From Epinephelus fuscoguttatus (taxonomy: Eukaryota > Chordata > Actinopteri > Perciformes > Serranidae), in NCBI RefSeq assembly GCF_011397635.1, contig NC_064770.1, positions 29,163,098 to 29,227,097 of the forward strand: a stretch of 64,000 bases of DNA. Reading direction: 5' to 3'. Each line of letters starts with the position of its first letter. The stretch's first letter is position 1. The notes beneath the pieces are model-generated. The model was not told the DNA's origin. It saw only the letters and a program-made list of their open reading frames with translations, and did not search any database. Shown one piece after another: positions 12,101 through 22,698 of the stretch. A program made the translations under genes and the position numbers.

Positions 12101-13939
12101 CCATTCTGTATGTTATTACAATTGCGCGACCTAAATGAATGAACCACAACAGTTCAAGCAGGTCAGAGTTTGTGCAGGACAGTCCCAACATGTGGGTGAT
12201 TTTTAACAGGTATGCATGCACTAAGAAAGAGACACCTCTGACAAATGTAATAAGAGGTTTTAAGACCTACAAATAATTTAGATTTAAAGGTCCAGTGTGT
12301 AGGATTATGAAGGATATACTGGCAACAAGGGAATTAAATATAATAAGTATGTTTTCATTAGTTTATAGTCACCAGAAAATAAGCATTGTTGTGTTTCTGT
12401 TACTTTAGAATAAGAACAGTATAGGGAGCGGGTCCTTGTCCATAGAGTTGGCCATGTTTCTACAGTAGCCCAGAACGGGCAACCCAAAAACTGGCTCTAG
12501 GTACAGCCATTCACATTTTTGCGTCATGTTTTTTTACTGGTTAAAAATCACTGGGTCCATTTGTTTCAAAGAGGAAGAGACCTCTGCGGTTATTTCGCTC
12601 CTGGTAAAAACTTCCTGAGCAAGGGACACTGAAGGAATCCTAACTGGGAGTTCACGCATTGTACATGGGAGAAGTTTCAGCTCGTCACAATTGGTATTCC
12701 TCTCTGCTGGATGCCACTAAATTCTACACCCTGTTCCTTTTTACTTACAGATGCACTAAACCAATTGGGTGTTGGCCGGTATGTGACATTTACTTGTCAA
12801 TGTTATAATAAAATGTAGTGTTTCTATAACATTAATTCAGGCACAACAGGCCACAGCAATCCATGGCCTTATATTACATAAAAATAAATGCAAGTTTCAA
12901 GCAGTGTGGTATACAGATTTAGAATGTAGTACAGCGAGAGCACTGGTACTGGATTGGTACATAGCCTGGGTTTAAGAACTGTAATTGCAGCAATACACAA
13001 AAAGTTTAATCTGTGCCTTTCTAGATGTACTATCATCCCAAAAAATATGAGCCAGCTGTCACTTCACCCAGTGAACACTCTCCACAACGTGCCACATCAC
13101 GATGTCATTGAAAAACCATCAATAATATCCACATTAAGGAGACAGCTGTCTGTAGGAATTGACATCACCTGATTGACTGTAGCACTGCCAAAAAATAATT
13201 GCAAGAGCACAATGTATTTTCCGTGATTTCCTCTGTGACAGATTGGGTGTACCCCGCCTCCCGCTTTGAGTGCATGCTCAACATGAATGAATGGATGGAT
13301 TTTCCCTTTAATTTCCCACATTGACGTTTAGGCCGTGATGCTGGCCCTCTTGCAATGCAATGCATCACAACCAAAGAAAAACATGGCTGGATCTAATCCC
13401 AACAAGAATCATATTTATCCTGCAATACATGACGATCTGGACCTTCCTGTGCTGCAAAATAACTTCATTATGACAGATTAAAGACGGCCCTGAACGAGAC
13501 AGCTGCTACCTCAGTGAAGGTCTGCGTCACCAACCAGCAGCGAGACAGCATCACAGCTTGATATGATATAACCAGGCTGATACAGGGGGTAAGCTAGCCA
13601 CAGTGTTAGCAGGGCGAGGAGTTAGTGGTCAGCAGCTTGATGTCGGTGGAAACCTCCCCCCGCCTTCGCCTCGCATCCCTGGCAGGTGTGTGAGCCGTGA
13701 CCGACTCAGCTAACACCCAACACCGCTTCTCTAAACACAGCCCCGATGTTGTCATTTCTAATACCGTCACACGGATTTAACGTTTGGCTAAGCTAGGTGG
13801 TAATTAGCGTTATAACAGTTAACGGTAAAAGGCATTGATGTCAGATGAAGGAGCTGGTGTAGTTACCGCTGAAGACCATGGCCGCAGAGGCTCCCATCAC
13901 AGCGAAGAAAGGCGAGTACTCGGGGCTCTCCTCAGACAT
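6189..13939 (-). CDS. atp6v0c: V-type proton ATPase 16 kDa proteolipid subunit c
   Basis: Three coding exons: 13867-13939, 9021-9204 and 6189-6393. They join in phase (73+184+205 = 462 nt) to give 153 aa, close to the usual 155. The product is subunit c of the membrane Vo sector. Its ring turns in the membrane and carries protons into lysosomes, endosomes, Golgi and synaptic vesicles. Four membrane helices are visible: about 9-32, 54-76, 92-114 and 129-151. Glu137 in the fourth ([11 protein letters not shown]) is the proton-carrying acid. The motifs [12 protein letters not shown] and [15 protein letters not shown] are diagnostic. The start is the ATG at 13937-13939, which gives [12 protein letters not shown]. 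All splice borders are GT/AG. Intron 1 is 4.7 kb and intron 2 is 2.6 kb, and both hold transposon-derived repeats. Teleosts often have two copies (a and b). Which one this is cannot be told here. Confidence 0.97.
7391..7902. mobile_element. MITE with about 45-bp terminal inverted repeats (atp6v0c intron 2)
   Basis: The left end (7391-7440, starting CTTAAAGGATAACTT) is repeated inverted at the right end (7851-7902, ending AAGTTATCCTTTAAG). The match continues through 'ttcaacctgggc' and 'atttccccatgtg' with few mismatches. The 512-bp element has no transposase, so it is non-autonomous. The superfamily is not certain. Confidence 0.8.
7995..8014. repeat. (TA)n microsatellite
   Basis: About nine TA units in atp6v0c intron 2, between two MITEs. 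Confidence 0.85.
8120..8443. mobile_element. MITE with about 30-bp imperfect terminal inverted repeats (atp6v0c intron 2)
   Basis: The left end has AAAGGATACTTTGACA followed by 'ttttcaaccag'. The right end has 'ctggttgaaaactgt' followed by AAAGTATCCCTTTAA. The interior is short and non-coding. Its ends resemble those of the neighbouring 7391-7902 element (AAAGGATA and 'ttcaacc'), so the two may use related transposases. Confidence 0.7.
9205..12282. other. atp6v0c intron 1, 3' part
   Basis: Intronic sequence with no exon or named repeat that I can support. It has a T-rich stretch near 9840-9920 and poly-T runs at 10380 and 11166. Confidence 0.5.
12283..12738 (+). repeat. Interspersed DNA repeat, GTCCAGTGTGTAGGA family, copy 1
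   Basis: It starts with TTTAAAGGTCCAGTGTGTAG and shares long words with 19955-20490, such as 'catgtttctacagtagccca', 'ctggctcta', 'gacctctgcgg' and 'gatgccacta'. A third, inverted copy is at about 40300-41238. No coding sequence is present. It lies in atp6v0c intron 1. Confidence 0.75.
12739..13866. other. atp6v0c intron 1, 5' part
   Basis: No exon or named repeat is supported. CpG content rises from about 13480 toward exon 1, as expected near a housekeeping promoter. Confidence 0.5.
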
Positions 13940-14112
13940 TCTCGCACTTTTCTCGGGGCGATACAGCGACAAGGCAGGCTAGCTTCTTTTCTTAGGCTCT
14001 CCCCTTTTTTCCCACCGTCGGCTTTAGACAGGTTAAAACACTGAGAGGGGGCGACAACGTAGCTGCCAGCAAGAACACCGGTGTAGAAGAGGAAAATGGC
14101 GAAACGGAAAAA

Positions 14113-14122
14113 GTCACGTGAC
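14113..14122. promoter_or_regulatory. atp6v0c: CLEAR-type E-box palindrome GTCACGTGAC
   Basis: This is a perfect 10-bp palindrome 174 bp upstream of the atp6v0c start codon. It equals the CLEAR consensus bound by TFEB/TFE3/MITF in lysosomal gene promoters. V-ATPase subunit genes are known members of that network. Binding here is inferred from the match and its position. Confidence 0.75.
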
Positions 14123-14142
14123 CAACCATCTCGGAAGAGTCC

Positions 14143-14147
14143 ATTGG
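14143..14147 (-). promoter_or_regulatory. atp6v0c: CCAAT box upstream of atp6v0c
   Basis: The plus strand reads attgg, which is CCAAT on the gene strand. It lies about 20 bp upstream of the CLEAR-type site, a usual arrangement for a TATA-less promoter with NF-Y. Confidence 0.5.
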
Positions 14148-14149
14148 TG

Positions 14150-15591
14150 TGGACACGGGGGTGCTCGACGCAAATAAGCTTTAAATATCCAACAGTTGTT
14201 GTTTATCGCACCGTAAAATATATTTTAGCAATCATTATCATTTGATAGTAATTTTACAGCGATCATATGCCACATCAGTGTATAATACCACAATATATCA
14301 TATGAGTAGTTTGATAGTGTTTGCATTGTGGTATGTTCTGCTGCAAGTGCACTGACTGCAGTTGAAACGCTAGTAGTCACTACATGCTGGCGTATTAATT
14401 ATTAGGTATCAAATAGATAGTAAAATCGACCATAAACACTGTGTTTTTACTCTGTAATTTAAAAACACGACAACAAATAAACAAGCTTAATATAGAGACT
14501 ATCACAAAGGACGATAACAGTGTCAATATCCAGCACACATCCATCCTACACAGCCATACAGCAGCATGTGTTGTATGTTGTTTCCACCATGCATTAACCT
14601 GGCACGAAGAGGTTAATTTATATCAATAATAGACTTTCTTAACCTGTCAAACAGCCTAAGATGGCCCTGATTGAGTGACCTGAGGACACATCTTGGAGCT
14701 GCCTTTGTCAAGGTGACACTGTGTGTCATCTTAAAGGACATGTTCCTTCATAATTCACCTCAGATCATTTGTATGCCTCTTTAGGGCAGATTTTGCTTTT
14801 AAATTACATTTCACCAGATCCAATTTTACCTTCTTTATGAATTTAGTTTCCTTACATGTATGTGAGTTTACTGTGACCTGGGGCCTACATATTTTCTTAT
14901 TGAGGTTTGTATCCTGAGACCACCTCTGGATATAAGGATGTTTTCTTTCTGTACAAGAGCACCATGTATTGATCTTTATCCTTTAATATTAATAATAATA
15001 AAAATAAAGATCTCTTTGAAAATAATCATGTACAGTTTGCATTTCCAGAATAATACTATAATAAACTTTATTTATGCTATATGAACAGCGTTTATTACAA
15101 AGTGCTTCACAGGAAAAGGCAATAGAACAGAATTTTTTTTTTTATTTATTTATAATTTTTATGCACTCTCATGCCTTTTTTACCTTTAAAGTTCAGAAAA
15201 GAATCTGAATTTATTTTCCAGTGTGAATTAGAAAATGGTCGGCTGGCCACCCAGCACTCTATTGAGGGCCAGCTTGGGCCCACGGGCCACAAATTAAGAA
15301 TCACAGCTCTGCATCATCAGATTGAATGAGAGGGATTTGCCTTGGTGAGGTGTGTCAGTAAAACTTGCCTGACAGGGAAAGCTAAGTTTTAATGTCACTC
15401 CAGCTCCAATTCCCAAGGGATTTTATAAATCCTCAAATTGGGTCTGCATTTCATTTCTTATATTGTTATCCAGTTGATGCTGTGGTCTCCACCCAAGGGA
15501 CCAAAACAGGACAGCACCCTGACAATCCCCCAGTTATTTATTGTCTGTATACTCTGGGTGAAACACTCACACTACCAGGTGACATGCACTA
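14150..15591. other. Intergenic spacer between atp6v0c promoter and Tc1 element
   Basis: AT-rich, with no gene recognised. A short fragment at 15060-15130 ('ttatttatgctatatgaaca', 'acaaagtgcttcacagg') resembles the 3' ends of fish retroelements. It is too short to assign. Confidence 0.45.
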
Positions 15592-15593
15592 TA

Positions 15594-17204
15594 CAGTACA
15601 GGCCAAAAGTTTGGACACACCTTCTCATTCAATGCGTTTTCTTTATTTTCATGACTATTTACATTGTAGATTCTCACTGAAGGCATCAAAACTATGAATG
15701 AACACATGTGGAGTTATGTACTTAACAAAAAAGGTGAAATAACTGAAAACATGTTTTATATTCTAGTTTCTTCAAAATAGCCACCCTTTGCTCTGATTAC
15801 TGCTTTGCACACTCTTGGCATTCTCTCCATGAGCTTCAAGAGGTAGTCACCTGAAATGGTTTCCACTTCACAGGTGTGCCTTATCAGGGTTAATTAGTGG
15901 AATTTCTTGCTTTATCAATGGGGTTGGGACCATCAGTTGTGTTGTGCAGAAGTCAGGTTAATACACAGCCGACAGCCCTATTGGACAACTGTTAAAATTC
16001 ATATTATGGCAAGAACCAATCAGCTAACTAAAGAAAAAGAGTGGCCATCATTACTTTAAGAAATGAAGGTCAGTCAGTCCGGAAAATTGCAAAAACTTTA
16101 AATGTGTCCCCAAGTGGAGTCGCAAAAACCATCAAGCGCTACAACGAAACTGGCACACATGAGGACCGACCCAGGAAAGGAAGACCAAGAGTCACCTCTG
16201 CTTCTGAGGATAAGTTCATCCCAGTCAGCAGCCTCAGAAATCGCTCAGATCAGAGACCAGATGAATGCCACACAGAGTTCTAGCAGCAGACCCATCTCTA
16301 GAACAACTGTTAAGAGGAGACTGCGCGAATCAGGCCTTCATGGTCAAATAGCTGCTAGGAAACCACTGCTAAGGAGAGGCAACAAGCAGAAGAGATTTGT
16401 TTGGGCCAAGAAACACAAGGAATGGACATTAGACCAGTGGAAATCTGTGCTTTGGTCTGATGAGTCCAAATTTGAGATCTTTGGTTCCAACCTCTTTGTC
16501 TTTGTGAGAGGCAGAAAAGGTGAACGGATGGATTCCACATGCCTGGTTCCCACTGTGAAGCATGGAGGAGGAGGTGTGATGGTGTGGGGGTGTTTTGCTG
16601 GTGACACTGTTGGGGATTTATTCAAAATTGAAGGCACACTGAACCAGCATGGCTACCACAGCATCCTGCAGCGACATGCCATCCCATCCGGTTTGCGTTT
16701 AGTTGGGCGATCATTAATTTTCAACAGGACAATGACCCCAAACACACCTCCAGGCTGTGTAAGGGCTATTTGACCAAGAAGGAGAGTGATGGAGTGCTGC
16801 GGCAGATGACCTGGCCTCCACAGTCACCGGACCTGAACCCAATCGAGATGGTTTGGGGTGAGCTGGACCGCAGAGTGAAGGCAAAGGGGCCAACAAGTGC
16901 TAAACACCTCTGGGAACTCCTTCAAGACTGTTGGAAAACCATTTCAGGTGACTACCTCTTGAAGCTCATGGAGAGAATGCCAAGAGTGTGCAAAGCAGTA
17001 ATCAGAGCAAAGGGTGGCTATTTTGAAGAAACTAGAATATAAAACATGTTTTCAGTTATTTCACCTTTTTTTGTTAAGTACATAACTCCACATGTGTTCA
17101 TTCATAGTTTTGATGCCTTCAGTGAGAATCTACAATGTAAATAGTCATGAAAATAAAGAAAAGCATTGAATGAGAAGGTGTGTCCAAACTTTTGGCCTGT
17201 ACTG
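15594..17204 (+). mobile_element. Tc1-like DNA transposon, full length, inactivated
   Basis: The 1611-bp element is bounded by CAGTACAGGCC and its inverse GGCCTGTACTG, each next to a TA dinucleotide (15592-15593 and 17205-17206), the Tc1/mariner target. The terminal inverted repeats are about 270 bp (15594-15864 and 16935-17204). The right one covers the last codons of the transposase, so the left end carries an inverted copy of that coding tail. The transposase is broken by frameshifts (see 16006-17042). Confidence 0.95.
16006..17042 (+). pseudogene. Tc1-like DD34E transposase, frameshifted
   Basis: The start ATG (MARTNQLTKEK) at 16006 runs into a stop after 17 codons because of a frameshift near 16030. 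The helix-turn-helix domain continues in another frame (16041-16220; EGQSVRKIAKTLNVSPSGVA). The frame changes again near 16220-16250 and near 16720. The catalytic acids can be found in their motifs: D in SDESKFEIFG, D in the 'caacaggacaatgacccc' stretch (out of frame with the upstream part), and E in SPDLNPIEMVW. At least three frameshifts are present, so no active enzyme can be made. Confidence 0.93.
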
Positions 17205-17206
17205 TA

Positions 17207-19954
17207 TGTACATGTACAGCGAGGCAGACACTGCATGGTACAATAACATATTTTAGAGGATTAAAGATGAAAACACTCAAATGAGTACTCATGTAAAGTT
17301 TTTCACTGCTCGTCACTCCGTCAGGCCTGTAACTGGTTCGATTGTGTCATGAGAATGTAGTTAAATCTTATACAGGAATGAAAAGTGAAAACAGCAGACA
17401 GCTGAAAATGTGCAGCACATGCACACATGACTGTCAGCAGCCTCTCCGCTGCATTTCATAAAGAAAAGCTATTAGTTCTGGTCAGAGCTTAATCATGTGA
17501 CCTGTTCCTGCTCCAAGTACAATCATGTCCTCACACAAAGAGGAGAATATTGACCTTTATGGGAAGAGACATAAAATGAGATTTCAGATTTCTTTAAAAA
17601 CACATGAAAAAAGAACATTAACAAAAACAATATAGGTAATAGAATATGGAAGGAGGCTGAAACTCTAAAATACTTATCATGGGTCTCCCATAGTTTTTAT
17701 GAAAGCAATCAGACAAAACTAAAACTACAATTTTGAATACAAAATTAAGTCATTATCGCTAAACAAAAAAGTCACATACGAATATGAAAAGTAATATGAA
17801 CCCAAGTAATTACAAACACAATAAACAGGTAATTCACAAGAAAATAAATGAGAGTAAACGTCACCTAAAACCAGTTTTGTGTTATATTTTTGGTGCTTTT
17901 TAAATACTGACAGGGACTGACCTGAGACTGAGACTTTGTACACAGATTCACAAATGTGACTTTCTTTTGCTTTGCTGCCTGTGTTTTTTTTTTAAACAAG
18001 TTGAATCATTTTAATAATGCAGCAATAAAACTGTTAGTGATTGGACAGATTACAGAATATGTGGTATCATCCTACTCAACTGGAAATCAACAAAGCCTCC
18101 CTCATTTATACAATGGATAAGAGGGATTATGAGTACTCTTAGTTAGTACTCTTGATTAGAAAAAATAAGATATTCATCAGGAAGATCTAGAGTTTTTTAA
18201 AAATATATAGGAGCCCTGCCCTATGCTTGAGTCAAACCTCAATATCATACTGATGCCCCAGTGAGATGAGACATTAAAGAAAATAATTTACAATCTGACT
18301 TCAAACTTGCATCATGCACACATTTTTTTTTCTTCCCTGTTTGTCTTGTTGCGTATATCAATTTATCTGTTTGTATTAACATGTTAATACAAACTCTGCT
18401 AGTTTAATGTACATACATGTATATTGACCTTGGAAGGGACCTTAACTGTGACTCTGCACATTTTCCTCTGAATAAAAAAACAAAACAAAATAAAGTCAAG
18501 TAAGTAAAAGTCAAGTCAGTAAAAAATAAACAACTGTGTTGTAAGTTTGTCCACAGCATGAAGTTTAAGTCCAATTTTTTGTACATAGCATAGTTGATTT
18601 CCATTCAGACAGAACGGAAAAGACAGTGACAGCAAAAATTTTATTTGGAAATAGTTTGTTAGACTGATTTAATACTAGAAGTATGTATATATAAATCAGG
18701 AGCAGCTTTATCAATCAGACTCATCAGACACACACAAGATTCCCGGAGCTGAGCCATACACCCTAAATGTTTTTAAATATTACTATAATATCACTTTTAC
18801 ACAATTTAACTCTCTGAATTTAACTCACAAAACTGATTTTGTGTTCTATGACTTATTTGTTTTTCATGTAGTGTTTTATTTTAATTATTTCTATTTTCAA
18901 AGAAGCCATGGCATGTCAATTTCTCTGCAGAAGAACACCTTCTGGAGCCATTTTAGTTGTAAGACTTTTTCATATTATATTTAATTTTTATCTAAAAAAA
19001 AAAAGACATATACAAACAGATTTACAAACATATCTGACCCACATACCAAAAAAAAAGTCAGACTTGACCGAAATAAACACAAAATTTAGCCTGTTACATA
19101 AACAGAAAGAAAAAATGGCTGAGAATAACAAATTTTACTTGTAAGGCTGAATTTAATTTTCCCAAACAGATAAATACATTTTTAGATGTTTGAGGCAGCC
19201 AAATATAAAATGCAGGGTATCTAACTCAGTGAAATAGGCCTTTTGAATATGCATATGGCCTTGTGCTGTTACATTGTACTTTGAAAAATTATAATTATAA
19301 TTATAATATTCTCCCTTCCTCAAAATGAGAGCTCCACTGAGACATTTAAACAACAACAATTATAATTCATGATAAATTACAAACTGAATCTGTGAACAGT
19401 TTGTTTCAACACCATTATGACCCATGCATCAGCTGATACTCAGTAAAAAAAGAAAGTAAAAATGATGCTCTTAATTCCTCTTCTGACCACTTGATGGCGC
19501 CAAATCTACTCTCAGCACAGGTATTGAAAGGCTTTGCTCCAGTAGTGAATTGTGACATTTCATCTCTATTGCTGCCTTGTTGAGATTTATTCCAACAGAA
19601 CAGTTATGAGGTTGTTGTTTTTTTTCTGTCATCTATGTCTTTAGCTGTATTAAAAACACCCTTAAATGAAGCAAAGGCTACAAGGGTTGGAGGGTTGGAA
19701 CTTTGGTTCGTTTTAGCTAAGGTTAGCGCTTTTTTGCCTCTCTACAAGATCTTTATTTTTGTGCTATTACCACAAAATGACATACTCTACCAATTTATTT
19801 CTCCCAACACTGCATCAGTTCATGCATCACTATCGTGCACATACTAAACTCATATCCAAATATTTTTTAATTTTACACTAAATTCACTTTGTTGTTAAGG
19901 GGGGCATATCCCTCCAACTTAGCCAAACTAATTACTTTTCTCATCTACATTTCT
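17207..19954. other. AT-rich intergenic spacer
   Basis: No exon or transposon with defined ends can be supported. It holds many A and T runs and short open frames without motifs. Confidence 0.5.
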
Positions 19955-20023
19955 TTTAAAGGTACAGTTTGAAGGATTTACAGAGGTATACTGGCAGAAG
20001 TTAAATATAATAAGTTTGTTTGT

Positions 20024-20054
<31 letters not shown>

Positions 20055-20490
20055 ATTAGAATGAGCTGTTTATATCAACATAAGGAGAAGGTCCACATCT
20101 ACAGAGATCACCATGTTGCATTGCCATGTTTCTACAGTAGCCCAGAACGGACAAATCAAAGACTGGCTCTAGATAGGGCCATTTTTGTTTTTGCATTGGC
20201 CATTGTAGTTAGCAGCCCCTCTGCGATAGGAGCGTTTGAAAAACACTGATTTTATTTTTTGTTTTTTAAAAGTGAAACTGCTTTATTCAATGCGTTTATC
20301 ATTTTTAATCACCTGGTCTGTTTGTTTTGAAGGGGAGGAGACCTCTGCGGATAGTTTGGCTCCCAGTAAAAACCTCCTGAACAATGAATCCTGAAGGAAT
20401 TCTAACTGGAAGAAGTTTCAGCTGGTTGCAATCTGCAATCCTGACCACTAGATGCCACTATATCCGCCTAAATCTTACACACTGAATTTT
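19955..20490 (+). repeat. Interspersed DNA repeat, GTCCAGTGTGTAGGA family, copy 2
   Basis: Same family and orientation as 12283-12738. It starts TTTTAAAGGTACAGTTTGAA and ends near 'atcttacacactgaat', and it contains a (CTTT)n run at 20025-20053. Confidence 0.75.
20025..20053. repeat. (CTTT)n microsatellite
   Basis: About seven CTTT units inside the repeat copy at 19955-20490. Confidence 0.85.
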
Positions 20491-20814
20491 TTAACAGTGA
20501 TGGAGGAAATATTCAGATCCTTTACTTAAGTCAAAGTATTAATACCACAGTGTGAAAAATAGTGTTCCCAAAACAGTCCTGCATTGAAAATGTTACTTCA
20601 GTAAAAGGATGTAAGCATAATCAGGAAAATGTATTTAAAGTATTTAAAGTACTAAAAGCATAAAAATGTCTCCTGTGACTGTTACATTATTATATATTGT
20701 ATCATTAGATTATTAGCCTATCACTTACATTCATGTAAAAGCAGGTTTGTACTGTTGAGCTCATTTTTGAAGTATTTTACAGAGGACCGCAACAAATAAT
20801 TTACCTTATAGATA

Positions 20815-21155
20815 AATAATAATATATTTATTTATAAAGCGCTTTTTAAAGCAGAGTTAAAAAGTGCTTGACATGTCAGACAAGACATGAAAACAACTTT
20901 AAAAAAAAGAAATGATAAAACACTGAGGAATTCAAAGACAGTCTAAATGCACTTAAAACTCAATATCAGGAAAGGCTCTTCGATAAAAATATATTTCAAG
21001 AAGGGACTTAAAAGAAATTACTGATTCAGCCGACGTGATTTCCTTGGGCAGATTGTTCCAGAGCCTTGGGGCCCTGACAACAAACGTTAAGTCCCCTTTA
21101 GTTTTCAGACCAGCCTCTGGAACAGACAAAAGACCTCTGCCAGAGGACCTCAGAG
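20815..21155. repeat. Interspersed repeat fragment of retroelement type
   Basis: The run from 'tttataaagcgctttttaaa' through 'ttccttgggcagattgttcc' and 'agagccttggggccctgaca' resembles a dispersed fish repeat that I know from many loci. The class is not certain. The remaining spacer at 20490-20815 and 21155-21600 shows nothing named. Confidence 0.4.
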
Positions 21156-21604
21156 TAATATAATATCGTGATTATTTTCTTAAGTAATCGTAATAACTCA
21201 TTATGTAGTTGCCATTAATTTTCTGTCAATCAACTAATTATTTCTGCACTACTTGTATATTTTTGAGTACAGCAGTTTAATTCATAACAATGTGTCATAT
21301 TTTAGAAGCTATTTATATGATCTGTATAAAAAAATCTTAAACTAGTGAAGTCACTAAAGCTGTCAAATACATCTAGTGAAGTAAAAAGTACAATACTTCC
21401 CTCTGAAATGCAGAAGTATGAAGTAGCATGAAAAGAAAATCAAGTTAAGTACAGATACTACAAATTTGTACTTAACCACAGTACTTAAATTAAGGTAGTT
21501 AGCTACACTGCACCACTGCTTTTAAGTTATTTCAATAACTCAAGTGTGTGTTGTGTGAATCAGAGTGAAGGTTTCATACAGTAAGAAAAAGAAAACTGAA
21601 CACA

Positions 21605-22698
21605 GGTTACAGACACACTGTATTTTAATGAAAGATTAGGTTAAAATAATACACTTTAATGAAAGAAGCAGACATTAAAAATCACCATAAATATGCTACA
21701 TAATCCTAATCACACTTTTGCTCTAACACGATTGAGTAAATGTATCTGTAGGGGGGCAGCTCCATGTTAGGCTATTACACAAACACATGTAGGATAGATC
21801 TCAACAGCATTAAGTAAAAGTGAACATTTCCCAACTGTGCAGTGGAAACTGTAGATGTGAACCCCGGGCTTAATGCTTCTCAACGCCATCCAGCTCAAGA
21901 CATCTCAGCATGCACACACACGCACACACTCACGCACGCACACACTAAAATGTATACCTACAAGCAGAAACACTCATACTAGAGATTTAAGAATTCTTGC
22001 AGGAGACTTTACCGGTTTTAACGTCACCAATTCAACATCCTGACTGCCTTTAGCAAAATATTAAGTGTTACTGCTCTTACCATAAAAAACAAGAATTTCA
22101 CTGATAAAAAAACAAGCCCTCCCACTGCTCTGAGTGTTCCCATTCCCTTCCATCACTCCAAATAATCTACGGGTTTAACAGGCCTAAATACTTCACTCAG
22201 TTTGTGCCAGATATGTCTAAATGTGCCTCTTAAACTCAAAAGGAAACCTCAAATACCTGCATCTGAGTAAGAGGGTCAGATTATTTGATTTGCACTGGCC
22301 TCGCCCCCGCAGGGCGAGACTGTTTAGCGGTCGCTGATAAGGGTTTCATCACTCAAACACACACGTTTTAAAATCCAACATGCACACGTGCCTGTGTGAC
22401 AACATCCCCCAGTCGTTCACAAACAAACCCTGCACTCATTCAGTCCATGTCCCAGCACAACTAGCAATTGGGATAGCAATATCAGCAAATGTGTTGTCGT
22501 TGTGGTCGCTGGAAAAACATGAAGAACAGAAAAAGATAAAGGCATCACATGCTATTTCTTGGCGAAGCCGTACGAAGTGAAAAGTGTGGCACAGCGATGG
22601 CTCGTACACGGGATGAGGAAGCTACACTGGAACCCTTTAATGTCAAGGGGGATGCAACTTTTGAAAAAGTCATGAAGAAAGATGAAGATTTTTCCCTC
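21605..22698 (-). other. ypel3: Probable 3' UTR of ypel3
   Basis: This follows the ypel3 stop codon without a visible intron. A candidate poly(A) signal, ATTAAA on the gene strand, is at 21624-21629, followed by a GT-rich stretch. A CA-rich simple repeat lies at 21905-21945. The end is an estimate. Confidence 0.4.

Noticed and set aside
16344-16637. Minus-strand frame inside the Tc1 element
   Set aside because: It is the antisense shadow of the transposase.
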